Source of the DNA: Pseudomonas sp. GD04091
GTDB lineage: Bacteria; Pseudomonadota; Gammaproteobacteria; Pseudomonadales; Pseudomonadaceae
Length of the DNA: 64,000 bases
Assembly: GCF_029836165.1 (NCBI RefSeq)
Contig: NZ_JAOEBG010000004.1
Span: forward strand, 248,001 to 312,000
Direction of reading: 5' to 3'
In this document: piece by piece, positions 17,167 through 25,927 of the stretch
Layout: each line of letters starts with the position of its first letter
Position numbering within the stretch: the first letter of the stretch is position 1
The notes under the pieces: model-generated
Database searches by the model: none
What the model saw: the letters and a program-made list of their open reading frames with translations, nothing else
Told to the model about the DNA's origin: nothing
Translations under genes and position numbers: made by a program

Positions 17167-18075
17167 ATGAGCCAGAAATTGAAAGCGGCCATTATCGGCC
17201 CGGGAAACATCGGTACCGACCTGCTGATGAAGATGCGGCGCTCGGCGTGGATCGAGCCGGTGTGGATGGTCGGGGTCGACCCCGAGTCCGAAGGCCTCAA
17301 GCGCGCCCGGGCGATGGGCGTGAAGACTACCGCCGAGGGCCTGGACGGCCTGTTGCCCCATGTGCTGGACGACGATATCCGTATCGCCTTCGACGCGACG
17401 TCGGCCTATGCGCATGCGCACAACAGCCGCCAGCTCAATGCGCTGGGGGTGATCATGATCGACCTGACTCCGGCGGCCATCGGGCCGTTCTGTGTGCCAC
17501 CGGTCAACCTCGAGGAACACGCCGCCACGCTTGCGCTGAATGTCAACATGGTCACGTGCGGTGGCCAGGCGACCATCCCCATGGTCGCGGCGGTGTCGCG
17601 CGTGCAGTCGGTGGCCTATGGCGAGATCGTCGCCACCGTTTCATCCAGCTCGGTGGGCCCTGGCACCCGGCAGAACATCGACGAGTTCACCCGCACCACG
17701 GCGGGTGCGGTGCAAAGCGTCGGCCGCGCCCGGCGCGGCAAGGCGATCATCGTCATCAACCCGGCCGAGCCGCCTTTGATGATGCGCGACACCATCCACT
17801 GCCTGACCGACGACGCCCCCGACCAGGAGGCCATCCGCGCCTCGGTGCTGGAGATGGTCAGGGAGGTGCAGCGCTATGTGCCGGGCTACACCCTGGTCAA
17901 CGGCCCGGTGTTCGACGGCAACAAAGTGTCGATCTTCATCGAGGTCCAGGGGCTGGGCGACTTCCTGCCCAGATCCGCCGGCAACCTCGACATCATGACC
18001 GCCGCCGGCCTGCGCACTGCCGAGATGTTCGCCGAACAAGCCCACCAGGGCACCCTGCAACTGCCTGCCCGCTGA
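17167..18075 (+). CDS. hsaG: acylating acetaldehyde/propanal dehydrogenase HsaG-like
   Basis: This 302-aa protein has an N-terminal Rossmann motif [12 protein letters not shown] (about 9-20) and the catalytic Cys131 in [13 protein letters not shown], matching the DmpF/BphJ/HsaG family. It converts the aldehyde channelled from the aldolase into acyl-CoA with NAD and CoA. In steroid pathways the aldehyde is propanal. The aldolase partner gene starts 11 bp downstream. Confidence 0.9.
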   Translation: MSQKLKAAIIGPGNIGTDLLMKMRRSAWIEPVWMVGVDPESEGLKRARAMGVKTTAEGLDGLLPHVLDDDIRIAFDATSAYAHAHNSRQLNALGVIMIDLTPAAIGPFCVPPVNLEEHAATLALNVNMVTCGGQATIPMVAAVSRVQSVAYGEIVATVSSSSVGPGTRQNIDEFTRTTAGAVQSVGRARRGKAIIVINPAEPPLMMRDTIHCLTDDAPDQEAIRASVLEMVREVQRYVPGYTLVNGPVFDGNKVSIFIEVQGLGDFLPRSAGNLDIMTAAGLRTAEMFAEQAHQGTLQLPAR

Positions 18076-18086
18076 GGAGCGTGACC

Positions 18087-19121
18087 ATGAACCTGCAAGG
18101 TAAGACCGTGCTGCTGCACGACATGAGCCTGCGCGACGGCATGCATGCCAAGCGCCACCAGATCAGCCTCGAGCAGATGGTGGCGGTGGCCACCGGATTG
18201 GACGCCGCCGGCGTGCCGCTGATCGAGATCACCCATGGCGACGGTCTCGGTGGCGCGTCGCTCAACTACGGCATGCCCGCCCACAGCGACGAGGCGTATT
18301 TCAGTGCGGTGATCCCCCAGCTGCGCCAGGCCAGGGTCTCGGCGCTGCTGCTGCCGGGCATCGGCACCCTCGATCACCTGAAGATGGCCCACGAGCACGG
18401 GGTCTCGACCCTTCGCGTGGCGACTCACTGCACCGAGGCCGACGTGTCCGGTCAGCACATCGGCATGGCCCGCAAGATGGGCCTGGACACCGTGGGTTTC
18501 CTGATGATGGCGCACATGGTCAGCGCCGAGAAGCTGCTGGAGCAGGCACGGCTGATGCAGAGCTACGGCGCCAACTGCATCTACTGCACCGACTCGGCCG
18601 GCTACATGCTGCCTGATGAAGTCCGCGAGAAGATCGGCGCGCTGCGTGACGGCCTGGAGGCGGACACCGAAGTGGGCTTCCATGGCCACCACAACCTCGG
18701 CATGGCGATCGCCAACTCCCTGGCCGCCATCGAGGCCGGCGCGGCGCGTATCGACGGCTCGGTGGCCGGGCTCGGCGCCGGTGCCGGCAATACCCCACTG
18801 GAGGTGTTCGTCGCGGTGCTCGAACGCATGGGCGTGCACAGTGGGGTGGACCTGTACCGGATCATGGATGTCGCCGAAGACCGGGTGGTGCCGATGATGG
18901 ATCAACCGATCCGCCTGGATCGCGATGCCCTGACCCTGGGCTATGCCGGGGTGTACAGCTCGTTCCTGCTGTTCGCCAAGCGGGCCGAGCTCAAGTACGG
19001 GATTGCGGCGCGCGAGTTGCTGGTGGAACTGGGGCGGCGCGGCACGGTGGGTGGGCAGGAAGACATGATCGAAGACCTGGCGCTGACCCTGTCGCGGGCG
19101 CGGGGGGTGTTGCCGACCTGA
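18087..19121 (+). CDS. hsaF: 4-hydroxy-2-oxoacid aldolase HsaF-like
   Basis: This 344-aa DRE-TIM metalloenzyme has the SLRDGMHA motif (about 14-21), HGDGLGG, and the metal ligands in GFHGHHNLG (about 197-205). It cleaves 4-hydroxy-2-oxohexanoate to pyruvate and propanal and forms a channelling complex with HsaG. It is the last gene of the hsaDEGF operon. Confidence 0.9.
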   Translation: MNLQGKTVLLHDMSLRDGMHAKRHQISLEQMVAVATGLDAAGVPLIEITHGDGLGGASLNYGMPAHSDEAYFSAVIPQLRQARVSALLLPGIGTLDHLKMAHEHGVSTLRVATHCTEADVSGQHIGMARKMGLDTVGFLMMAHMVSAEKLLEQARLMQSYGANCIYCTDSAGYMLPDEVREKIGALRDGLEADTEVGFHGHHNLGMAIANSLAAIEAGAARIDGSVAGLGAGAGNTPLEVFVAVLERMGVHSGVDLYRIMDVAEDRVVPMMDQPIRLDRDALTLGYAGVYSSFLLFAKRAELKYGIAARELLVELGRRGTVGGQEDMIEDLALTLSRARGVLPT

Positions 19122-19188
19122 ACGAGTCGAGCCAGAGAGCCGCTGTCTTGCTCACAGCGCTCAAACGGGTGTGATCCCTGTGGGCGCG

Positions 19189-19210
19189 GCGCCGACCTCG
19201 ATATCGGCGC
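19189..19210. terminator. hairpin between convergent hsaF and nudE-like genes
   Basis: GCGCCGA (19189-19195) pairs with TCGGCGC (19204-19210) around an 8-nt loop, within a REP-like context (CCTGTGGGCGCGG just upstream). No T tract; possibly a bidirectional barrier. Confidence 0.35.
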
Positions 19211-19224
19211 TGTTCCTGCAGATC

Positions 19225-19776
19225 TCACCCCCTGCGCGCCAACACTCCCATGGCCATGAACAGCGCGGCGATCGCGCGCGCCTCGTGCAGCTCGCCGCCG
19301 GCCACCAGGGCGGGAATATCTGCCAGGGCCACCGGCAGGCATTCGAGGGGCTCAGGCTCATCCCCCGGCGGTGGCTTGCAGGGCGCGAGCTCTTCGGCCA
19401 GCACCACCCGGCAGCGATGACACAGGTGGCCAGGCGCCAGGGTCAGCTCGCCCAGTTCGGTCAGCCGCGCGGCGTGCAGGCCGACCTCTTCGCCCAGCTC
19501 GCGCTGCGCGGCCTGCAGGTAGCTTTCGCCCTCGTCGGCGCCGCCCTTGGGCAGGCCGAGGATGGTGCTTTCCACGCCCACCGCATACTCGCGCACCATC
19601 AGCACATGCCGTGGATCGGGCATGGCCACCACCAGCACCGAGCGGTAGCCGGTGCCGCGAAGGCGTTCGTAGATTCGTTGCTGGCCGTTGCTGAAGCGCA
19701 GGTGCAGGGCTTCGATCTGGAAATGGCTGCTTTCGGCCAGCAGTTCGGTCTTGAGGATGGTGGGGCACTGGCGCAT
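19225..19776 (-). CDS. NudE-like NUDIX hydrolase
   Basis: This 183-aa protein resembles ADP-compound hydrolase NudE along its whole length: FSNGQQRIYERLRGTGYRS, the REYAVGVESTILGLPKG segment and a perfect NUDIX box GGADEGESYLQAAQRELGEEVGL's pattern G-x5-E-x7-REL-x-EE-x-GL. NudE enzymes cleave ADP-ribose, Ap3A and NADH. The gene has an AGAGG ribosome site, and the most symmetric operator of the cluster lies 60 to 79 bp upstream, so it belongs to the steroid regulon. This may be a paralogue specialised for a nucleotide or CoA metabolite of that pathway. Confidence 0.8.
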   Translation of the reverse strand: MRQCPTILKTELLAESSHFQIEALHLRFSNGQQRIYERLRGTGYRSVLVVAMPDPRHVLMVREYAVGVESTILGLPKGGADEGESYLQAAQRELGEEVGLHAARLTELGELTLAPGHLCHRCRVVLAEELAPCKPPPGDEPEPLECLPVALADIPALVAGGELHEARAIAALFMAMGVLARRG

Positions 19777-19835
19777 GGCGGGCCTCTGGCAACGGTAAGC
19801 GACGGCATCACTGTGCGCCGCCGCCCCCGGCCTGC

Positions 19836-19855
19836 CATCGTCCGAGCGGACGATG
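19836..19855 (-). promoter_or_regulatory. steroid-regulon operator, site 4 (before the nudE-like gene)
   Basis: CATCGTCCG-AG-CGGACGATG is a perfect dyad, extended by GC on both sides to 24 bp (19834-19857). It lies 60 bp before the ATG at 19776 and just past the end of the luxR-type gene. A -10-like CACAGT occurs at 19815-19810 on the minus strand. Confidence 0.8.
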
Positions 19856-19868
19856 GCGGCGCTACCCG

Positions 19869-20996
19869 TCAGCCAAGGGTGGCGACGCTGCGCAGGATCA
19901 AGCGCACCAGCATGGTCTGGCGGGTGACGCCGGTCTTGGAGAAGGTCGAGCGCAGGTGCGCGCGGGAGGTATTGCGGCTGATGCCCAGTTCCTCGGAGGC
20001 CTCGTCGAGGGTCAGGCCGTTGGCCAGGAGCATGGCCAGCTGGGTTTCGGCGGGGGTGAAGTCGAACAGGGCGCGGACGATTTCCTGGGGCGCCGAGGAT
20101 TGCTGCTCGGGGTCGCTGATGAAGATCACCACCGTGGGGCACTGCTTGCCTTCGCTCCAGGTTGCCAGCGGCACCGAACGCACGATCACGCCCAGGTCGG
20201 CGCGTCCAGACGGGCGCTTGACGCGCATGGCCTCGACCACCGAGGCCAGGTTGCCTTTCTGCGACGCCAGCGCCTGGCGCACCAGGCGACGGAACTCCTG
20301 GGTATCGCGGGCGCTGCCGACTTGCAGGCCATCGTTGACCTGCTTGATGCCGTCCTTTTCCTGCAGCAGCCGTTCGGCTACCTGGTTGGTCTGCAGCACC
20401 TTGCCGGTTTCATCGAGGATGATGGTGCCGACGGCCATCTGGTCGACGGCGCCGGCGTACAGGTTGCGCTCGGTCTCGATGCGGTTGAGCTGCATGTGCA
20501 ACTTGATCGAGCGCTCCAGGTGCGGGACGAAACCGGCCAGCAGCTGTTTTTCCGTGTAGCCGAACGCCGCGTCGTCACGCCCGCGGCTGATGCGCAGACG
20601 GCACTGGGCACCGTCGCAGGTGTTGATGTCCACGCCGAGGATATGGAACACGTCCACCGGCTCGAGGAAGTTGCGGAAGAACTCCGACTGCTCCAGCTCG
20701 CTCTCCGGCAGGTAGTCGGCCAGCGCGACCACCTCGCGGTTGGGCAGGTCGACGAAAGGGTCCATGGCGTAGAAGTGCTTGTTGTAGGAGGCAGTGGCTT
20801 CGAGGGAGGTGCCGGTGGTATTGACCATCAGGCCATCCACCTGGGTGCTGGGCGGGCGCAGGATGAAGGTCACGTATTTGCTGTGCAGCAGGCCGTTGAG
20901 CTGGTTGAGGAAGGTGCCCCAGGGGATGTTTTCGAGCGGGCCCTGGTAGAGCTGGCCGACCAGCTCGCTGAAGTCGTCGAGGCTGAGACTCTGCAT
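19869..20996 (-). CDS. LuxR-family transcriptional regulator, TesR/TeiR-like
   Basis: This 375-aa protein (from the ATG at 20996; an upstream in-frame start would give 403 aa, and neither has a good ribosome site) has a LuxR-type helix-turn-helix at about 312-366 (FTPAETQLAMLLANG, ASEELGISRNTSRAHL). The large N-terminal part has no receiver domain and is presumably sensory. Size and layout resemble the testosterone-responsive activators TeiR/TesR of Comamonas testosteroni. It is the only regulator among the steroid genes and is the natural candidate to bind the ten 20-bp dyads. No such dyad precedes its own gene. Confidence 0.75.
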   Translation of the reverse strand: MQSLSLDDFSELVGQLYQGPLENIPWGTFLNQLNGLLHSKYVTFILRPPSTQVDGLMVNTTGTSLEATASYNKHFYAMDPFVDLPNREVVALADYLPESELEQSEFFRNFLEPVDVFHILGVDINTCDGAQCRLRISRGRDDAAFGYTEKQLLAGFVPHLERSIKLHMQLNRIETERNLYAGAVDQMAVGTIILDETGKVLQTNQVAERLLQEKDGIKQVNDGLQVGSARDTQEFRRLVRQALASQKGNLASVVEAMRVKRPSGRADLGVIVRSVPLATWSEGKQCPTVVIFISDPEQQSSAPQEIVRALFDFTPAETQLAMLLANGLTLDEASEELGISRNTSRAHLRSTFSKTGVTRQTMLVRLILRSVATLG

Positions 20997-21080
20997 GGTT
21001 GGGTACCGGAATATTCTTATTAGTATGGGCGTCGGCGAGCATAAACGGCGTCCATGCTGGCGCGCAATCTCGGGGTGCAA

Positions 21081-21115
21081 ACCCCGGCGACGGTCGCTGT
21101 CGACCGCGCCGGGGT
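21081..21115 (-). terminator. long stem-loop downstream of kshA
   Basis: ACCCCGGCG-A-CGGTCG pairs with CGACCG-CGCCGGGGT around a CTGT loop: 15 bp with one bulged base. It lies in the 135-bp space between the end of kshA and the luxR-type gene, on the transcript of kshA. There is no strong T tract after it, so it may act as an attenuator or an RNA-stabilising end. Confidence 0.5.
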
Positions 21116-21131
21116 GCCAGGCACAGGGTGG

Positions 21132-22175
21132 TCAGGCGCGCTCGCCGCTGCGCACGACGAAGCGCTTGCTGGCGTGGGTATCGGCATCGAGCAGGGCGAT
21201 ATCGGTGTAGAACTGCTCGTACCAGCGACGCAGTTGGTACACCGGGCCATCGCCGTCGCACAGCAGTGGGTTGTCGACGCGGGTCTTGCTGTGCCAGATC
21301 GCCACGTCCTCGTAGAACGCCGCCTGGGCCTGGGCCACATAGGCCTTGGCGATGGCCTGGTTCTGCTCCTCGCTGAGTCCGGGGATTTTCTTCACCAGTA
21401 CGCCGTAGCGCAGGGTGAAGCTGTTCAGGTCGATCGGCACGTGGCTGTTGAGCAGGATCGAGTGGATCGGCTGGCCGTTCATGGCACCGTTCATTTCGGT
21501 GATCTGGTAGGCCGGCCCGAAGTAGGTGGCCACCGTGGTCAACTCGCTGTCGCCGGACAGGCGCTCGCTGCGGGCGCGCATGACCTGGGTGGCCATGTGG
21601 CCTTCGAAGACGTTGCTGAACTCATCCACCGGCGCTCCGTGCACGCTGCCGAAGTGCGCCATGTCGGCGACGTTGTCGATCAGTTCGCGGCAATTGGTTT
21701 CGATCTTCAGCTCGGCGATTTCCCAGCTCGCCCAGCTGTCGTCGTGGCAGGCGTCGATGCGCGGGATGGCCTGTGCGTCGAGCGGCGGGTTGCCTTCCGG
21801 GTCGTTCCAGACGAACAGCAGGTGGTTCTGCTCCATGAGCGGCCAGCGTTTGATCTTCGCCCGCGGCGGGATGCGCTTGGCATAGGGGATGTCGTCGCAT
21901 ACACCATCGACGTTCCAGCGCCAGCCATGGAAAGGGCAGCGAATGGCGTTGCCTTCGATGCAGCCGGTGCTCAGGTCGGCGCCCATGTGCGGGCAGTAGC
22001 CGTCGAGGATGTTCAGCTCGCCGTCCTCACCCTGGAACGCCACCAGGCGGGTACCGAACACCTCCAGGCGATGGGCCTGGCCGTCGCGGTACTGGTCGGC
22101 CAGGCCCAGGCAGTGCCAGCCCCGTGCATAACGGTCCTCCAGCAGCTTGGCTTCGATACGGTGCAGTGTGCTCAT
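21132..22175 (-). CDS. kshA: 3-ketosteroid 9-alpha-hydroxylase, oxygenase component
   Basis: This 347-aa Rieske oxygenase has [2Fe-2S] ligands Cys61, His63, Cys80 and His83 (YCPHMG and RCPFHGW) and a mononuclear-iron motif in ELIDNVADMAHFGSVH (about 169-184). With reductase KshB it hydroxylates C9 of androstadienedione, which opens ring B. The start at 22175 has a CGGAG ribosome site. It is transcribed divergently from an SDR gene across operator site 5. Confidence 0.88.
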   Translation of the reverse strand: MSTLHRIEAKLLEDRYARGWHCLGLADQYRDGQAHRLEVFGTRLVAFQGEDGELNILDGYCPHMGADLSTGCIEGNAIRCPFHGWRWNVDGVCDDIPYAKRIPPRAKIKRWPLMEQNHLLFVWNDPEGNPPLDAQAIPRIDACHDDSWASWEIAELKIETNCRELIDNVADMAHFGSVHGAPVDEFSNVFEGHMATQVMRARSERLSGDSELTTVATYFGPAYQITEMNGAMNGQPIHSILLNSHVPIDLNSFTLRYGVLVKKIPGLSEEQNQAIAKAYVAQAQAAFYEDVAIWHSKTRVDNPLLCDGDGPVYQLRRWYEQFYTDIALLDADTHASKRFVVRSGERA

Positions 22176-22293
22176 CTTGTTGTTCTCCGGTCTTCGATGG
22201 GGCCGCTGGCCGTTCTTCGCCACCCCGGTCACAGGCGGCCCGGCAAGCGGAACTGAGGCACTGGGTCGATTCTGCCGGCCGTGACGCTGCGGT

Positions 22294-22313
22294 CATCGTC
22301 TGAACGGACGATG
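22294..22313. promoter_or_regulatory. steroid-regulon operator, site 5 (divergent kshA / SDR)
   Basis: CATCGTCTG-AA-CGGACGATG, a dyad with one mismatch. It is 59 to 78 bp before the SDR ATG at 22372 and 119 to 138 bp before kshA. A -10-like TCTACT lies at 22334-22339 for the plus strand and CAGAAT at 22274-22269 for the minus strand, so one nearly symmetric site may serve both genes. Confidence 0.78.
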
Positions 22314-22371
22314 GCCGCGCTTACCGGGCCCGTTCTACTGGACGCCCATCAGCCACGGTCTGGAGAACAAG

Positions 22372-23202
22372 ATGGCGGGTCGAGTAGCAGTGATCACCGG
22401 CGCGGCCAGCGGTATCGGTCGCGGGCTGGCCGAGCAGGGCGCGAGCCTGGGCCTGCGCCTGGTGCTGGCGGATGTCGACGAGAACGCCCTCGAGGCGTTG
22501 ACGCAGCAGTTGCGGGGACAGGGGGCCGACGTGCTGGCCTGCCTGACCGACGTCAGCGATGCCGAACAGGTTGCGCGCCTGCGCGACGCCGCCGTGGCGC
22601 GTTTCGGTGGCGTCGACTTGCTGTTCAACAACGCCGGGGTGATGCAGACCGGCTACAGCTGGGAGATCGACGCCGGGCAGTGGCGGCGCATGCTCGACAT
22701 CAACCTCAACGGCGTGATCAACGGCATCCGTTGCTTCATGCCACTGTTGCTGGCGCAGGGGCGTCCGGCCCAGGTGATCAATACCGCGTCGCTGGCGGGC
22801 CTGGTCAGCAGCCCGATGATGGCGCCGTACAACGTGACCAAGCAGGCCGTGGTGGCCTTGTCGGAAACCTTGCACTACGAGCTGGCCCAGCTGGGCGCGC
22901 CGGTCTCGGTCTCGGTGCTCTGCCCTGGGCCTGTGGCCAGCGCGATCATGGCTTCCGACGCGGTGGCCGAAGGGCCGGCGGCCGCCTTCAGCGCCGCGCT
23001 CGACGGCAGCATCCGCGCTGGCATGGCCCCGCGTGCGCTGGCCGAGCAGGTATTCGAGGCGCTGGCCGAGAAGCGCTTCTGGATCCTGCCGCACAAGTCC
23101 TTCAAGCCTGCGCTGGAGCAGCGCCTGCGCAGCATCCTCGATGAATGCAATCCACGTTTCGTCATGGCTGACGTCCAGGGAGAATCCCATGCCGCTCGAT
23201 AA
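22372..23202 (+). CDS. short-chain dehydrogenase/reductase of the steroid regulon
   Basis: This 276-aa classical SDR has TGAASGIG at about 9-16, NNAGV near 88 and an active-site Tyr/Lys in PYNVTKQAVV. The family includes many hydroxysteroid and alcohol dehydrogenases; the substrate is not assigned. It overlaps the downstream esterase gene by 14 bp and is divergent from kshA with a shared operator. Confidence 0.7.
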   Translation: MAGRVAVITGAASGIGRGLAEQGASLGLRLVLADVDENALEALTQQLRGQGADVLACLTDVSDAEQVARLRDAAVARFGGVDLLFNNAGVMQTGYSWEIDAGQWRRMLDINLNGVINGIRCFMPLLLAQGRPAQVINTASLAGLVSSPMMAPYNVTKQAVVALSETLHYELAQLGAPVSVSVLCPGPVASAIMASDAVAEGPAAAFSAALDGSIRAGMAPRALAEQVFEALAEKRFWILPHKSFKPALEQRLRSILDECNPRFVMADVQGESHAAR

Positions 23203-24115
23203 CCAGCTTGCCGCCGTGCTGCAGAACTTCAGCGCGCTGGCCGAGCCCGACTACACCACCCTCGATGCCGGTCAGTTTCGCCTGCAGGCGGATAACCAGA
23301 TGCCGCCCTTGCCCGGGGCGGACATGGCCCAAGTGCTCGACCTGCAGGTCGGCGGCGCGGCGGGCTCGCTGGCGGCACGGCTCTACCGGCCGACCGACCG
23401 CCGCGACTTGCCACTGCTGGTGTTCTTCCATGGCGGCGGATTCGTCCTCGGCAACCTGGACACGCACGATAATCTTTGTCGCACCCTGGCCCAGGAAACC
23501 CAGGCGGTGGTGGTGGCGGTGGCCTATCGCCTGGCGCCGGAAGCACGCTTTCCCGCAGCGCCCGAAGACTGTCATGCCGCCACCTGCTGGCTGGTCGCAC
23601 AGGCCGCCGAGCTCGGCTTCGACGGCAGCCGCCTGGCGGTGGCCGGGGACAGCGCCGGCGGCAACCTGGCCATCGCGGTCAGCCGTCTGGCGCGTGACCG
23701 CCAGGGGCCGGCCATCCGTCATCAATGCCTGTTCTACCCGGTCACCGATGCCGCCTGCGATACCGCGTCCTATGCCGAGTTCGCCGAAGGTTACCTGCTG
23801 TCACGCTCGATGATGGGCTGGTTCTGGCGGCAATACCTGGCGACGCCCGAGCAGAGGGGCGATCCGTTGGCGTCGCCGTTGCGCGACGACTGCCTGGGCG
23901 ACCTGCCGCCGACCACCTTGCTGACGGCCGAATTCGACCCGCTGCGCGACGAAGGCGAGGCGTTTGCCGAACGCCTGCGCGTGGCTGGGGTGACGGTGCG
24001 ACTGGAGCGTTGCCAGGGCCTGGTACACGGCTTTGCCAACCTGGCACCGTTCGTCGAGGCGGCGTCCCGCGCCTTGCTGGGTGCTGCGGCGGACGTGCGT
24101 CGGGCGCTGGCCTGA
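23189..24115 (+). CDS. HSL-family alpha/beta hydrolase (esterase)
   Basis: This 308-aa hormone-sensitive-lipase-type esterase has the HGGGFVLG oxyanion motif (about 78-85), nucleophile Ser in GDSAGGN (about 153-159), Asp in EFDPLRDEG and His in GLVHGF. The start at 23189 follows CCAGGGAGA and overlaps the SDR gene, so the two are translationally linked. It could hydrolyse steroid esters or lactones, which is an inference from its place in the regulon. Confidence 0.75.
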   Translation: MPLDNQLAAVLQNFSALAEPDYTTLDAGQFRLQADNQMPPLPGADMAQVLDLQVGGAAGSLAARLYRPTDRRDLPLLVFFHGGGFVLGNLDTHDNLCRTLAQETQAVVVAVAYRLAPEARFPAAPEDCHAATCWLVAQAAELGFDGSRLAVAGDSAGGNLAIAVSRLARDRQGPAIRHQCLFYPVTDAACDTASYAEFAEGYLLSRSMMGWFWRQYLATPEQRGDPLASPLRDDCLGDLPPTTLLTAEFDPLRDEGEAFAERLRVAGVTVRLERCQGLVHGFANLAPFVEAASRALLGAAADVRRALA

Positions 24116-24124
24116 AGGCAGTCG

Positions 24125-24144
24125 CCTCGTCCATTCGGACGAGG
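24125..24144 (+). promoter_or_regulatory. steroid-regulon operator, site 6 (before the 54-aa protein)
   Basis: CCTCGTCCA-TT-CGGACGAGG, an outwardly symmetric variant extended by one GC pair on each side. It lies 64 to 83 bp before the ATG at 24208, with a -10-like TAGTCT at 24165-24170 at the standard distance. It starts 10 bp after the esterase stop but has no T tract, so it fits an operator better than a terminator. Confidence 0.65.
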
Positions 24145-24207
24145 CGGGCAGGGCGCGACGATTCTAGTCTGGCAGCACGCAGCCCTTGCCCACGCAGAGG
24201 AATGGCC

Positions 24208-24372
24208 ATGAAAACAACAAGAACATGCCTTGCCCTGATCGTCTGTGTCTTCGCCGCCGCCTATGTGGCGGCGCTGACACGGCCACTGCCTGTTCCGCTG
24301 GCGTATTACTGCCAGGTCAATCACGCCCCTTGCTGGGCTCCCGTGTCGTACGGCCTGCGCCTGATGCCGTGA
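24208..24372 (+). CDS. 54-aa hydrophobic small protein of the steroid regulon
   Basis: The 54-residue product has a charged start (MKTTRT), a hydrophobic segment at about 7-23 (signal peptide or one membrane span) and a short polar tail with two Cys (positions 35 and 42). The ATG at 24208 is 7 nt after AGAGG; an ATG 6 bp upstream is too close to it. It has its own operator and -10, so I take it as real despite its size. I do not recognise the family. It may be secreted or anchored in the inner membrane. Confidence 0.55.
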   Translation: MKTTRTCLALIVCVFAAAYVAALTRPLPVPLAYYCQVNHAPCWAPVSYGLRLMP

Positions 24373-24402
24373 GCGCTGTGGCGCAGTGACACCGGCAACG
24401 TC

Positions 24403-24840
24403 TCAGCGTTGCTTGTCGCTGTGCGGATGCGGCCTGTTCTTGACCATCAGGAACAGCTTGATCCGGTCGCTCAGTTGCTGCAGCAGGTGACGGAAACCTT
24501 CATCGCCCTCTGTCCCGACCGGGTTGGCGAAACTCCAGGCAATGGTTTCGCTGGAATGCGGCAGCTGCGCCAGCTCGTCGGATTGCTTGTCGCAGAGATC
24601 GATCAGGTAGTCGAACGACTTCCCGGTGAAGTCCTCCAGCGGCTTGCTGTGCAGACCCGCCGTGGAAATGCCGGCATGTTCCAGCACCGCCAGGGTGCGG
24701 GGATCCACCGGGGCAGGGGTCACACCACCACTGAAGGCTTCGAAATGCTCAGGGTCTGCGTGACGCAGCACCGCTTCAGCGATCAATGAGCGGGCATCGT
24801 TGCCGATGCAGACGAACAGGACGCGCAGGCGTTGGGACAT
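24403..24840 (-). CDS. LMW phosphatase / ArsC-like protein with altered active site
   Basis: This 145-aa protein has the low-molecular-weight phosphatase P-loop CIGNDARS with Cys11 and Arg17 (C-x5-R), as in thioredoxin-type arsenate reductases. Two features are off: the second P-loop Cys (GNSCRS in ArsC) is Ala, and the usual Asp-Pro general-acid pair reads Asn-Pro in WSFANPVG (about 101-108). It may be a phosphatase-like sensor or a weak enzyme. No ars genes or steroid operator are nearby, so a link with either is not supported. Confidence 0.6.
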   Translation of the reverse strand: MSQRLRVLFVCIGNDARSLIAEAVLRHADPEHFEAFSGGVTPAPVDPRTLAVLEHAGISTAGLHSKPLEDFTGKSFDYLIDLCDKQSDELAQLPHSSETIAWSFANPVGTEGDEGFRHLLQQLSDRIKLFLMVKNRPHPHSDKQR

Positions 24841-25146
24841 GAGCTCATACCCTTGGCGAATGACCAGGCCAGCTTAATCCCTGTGCCCCGGCTTCGTTTG
24901 ACTGTAAGGAAAAATTCATCAAGCGGAAAATCGCCAAGCGTCGATGCGCACGCAACGTCCGGAGGATTTAAACTTCCCATATTGCGTGAGTGTCTTGGGG
25001 ATGGGTGCGAGCGCGAAAGTTAAGTATGCGGCGCTGCTGCGAAAAACAAAATAGCGTTGATGGTTAATAAAGATTTTATTTGTTGCGCCTGCTGTTTTGG
25101 CCTGCATATTATTGCCGCCGTCTCTCACTTGAAACACGGGTGTTTA
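24841..25146. other. intergenic region, AT-rich in its second half
   Basis: This 306-bp space lies between the divergent ArsC-like and HEPN-like genes. From about 25020 the base composition drops well below that of the neighbours, consistent with promoters or with acquired DNA. I see no clear repeat, RNA gene or terminator. An in-frame extension of the downstream gene to about 25060 is possible but has no ribosome site. Confidence 0.4.
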
Positions 25147-25848
25147 ATGATGCAGCACACTTTGGTTACGCCTTTCATGTACGCAGGTTTTCGCATCGAG
25201 TTTGATAACCTCCTTGAGCATATTCGTTATGAACGGCGCGCGCTCGAACAAGAGCGGAAGTCCTTTCAGGCATTGCTTGACGAGCAGCTCGCCGGACTGG
25301 ACGACGATGAGAAGGACGAGCTGCTTGGCAGCTATGAGGATGAAGGCTGGCGACTGAGCGAGGTATTTCCCGCATTGCAAGCATCATCTTCGTTCTTGCT
25401 GATTTACAGCCTGTTTGAGACGACCCTCGACAGAATCGTCGCTTGCTTTGCGACGCATGCGGATGATCTGGCGGCGGAGGGAGTAGAGCTGCGGTCGCAA
25501 AACCGTGGTATCGAGCGCGTCAAAAACATCCTGTCGAAACAGTATGGCCTGCCTCACTTGTTCACCGGCGCCGATTGGCAGGCGGTGAAAATGTTTGCGG
25601 GTCTGCGCAACGTGATCACTCATGCCGGCGGAGTGCTGGATCTGGATGATCGAAAGCATGATGCGATCTACCAGCATTTCAAAGGCAATAGCAAAATCTC
25701 CCTGCAGCACTGGAAAGAATCCGATCGGGCGAAAGTCACCTTGACCTTGGATTTTGTGGAAGAGGCCGTAACGTTGTTTCGTCGATTTGCACTCGGGTTG
25801 TGCAGCATCACCAAAGCAGACTTGCGAGCACAGGTTGGCGAGCACTGA
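25147..25848 (+). CDS. unknown protein with HEPN-like RNxxxH motif
   Basis: The 233-aa product (ATG at 25147 or 25150) is largely helical by eye, with a charged helix EHIRYERRALEQERKSFQALL near 18-38. It carries LRNVITHAGG at about 155-164, the R-x4-H motif of HEPN ribonuclease domains. Codon use and GC content are lower than in the steroid genes. The convergent neighbour has a similar motif. A HEPN-type RNase, possibly defensive, is a hypothesis and not an identification. Confidence 0.5.
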   Translation: MMQHTLVTPFMYAGFRIEFDNLLEHIRYERRALEQERKSFQALLDEQLAGLDDDEKDELLGSYEDEGWRLSEVFPALQASSSFLLIYSLFETTLDRIVACFATHADDLAAEGVELRSQNRGIERVKNILSKQYGLPHLFTGADWQAVKMFAGLRNVITHAGGVLDLDDRKHDAIYQHFKGNSKISLQHWKESDRAKVTLTLDFVEEAVTLFRRFALGLCSITKADLRAQVGEH

Positions 25849-25927
25849 ACAATGCAATGGTGTTGACGGCCTCGTCTCTGTGCAGGCGAGGTGTGCCGGG
25901 TAGACAGTTGCGACTGAAACGGGCTGA

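Noticed and set aside
24124..24145. The palindrome GCCTCGTCC...GGACGAGGC read as a terminator for the esterase gene
   Set aside because: No T tract follows, and its position, core sequence and downstream -10 match the operator series; kept as operator site 6.
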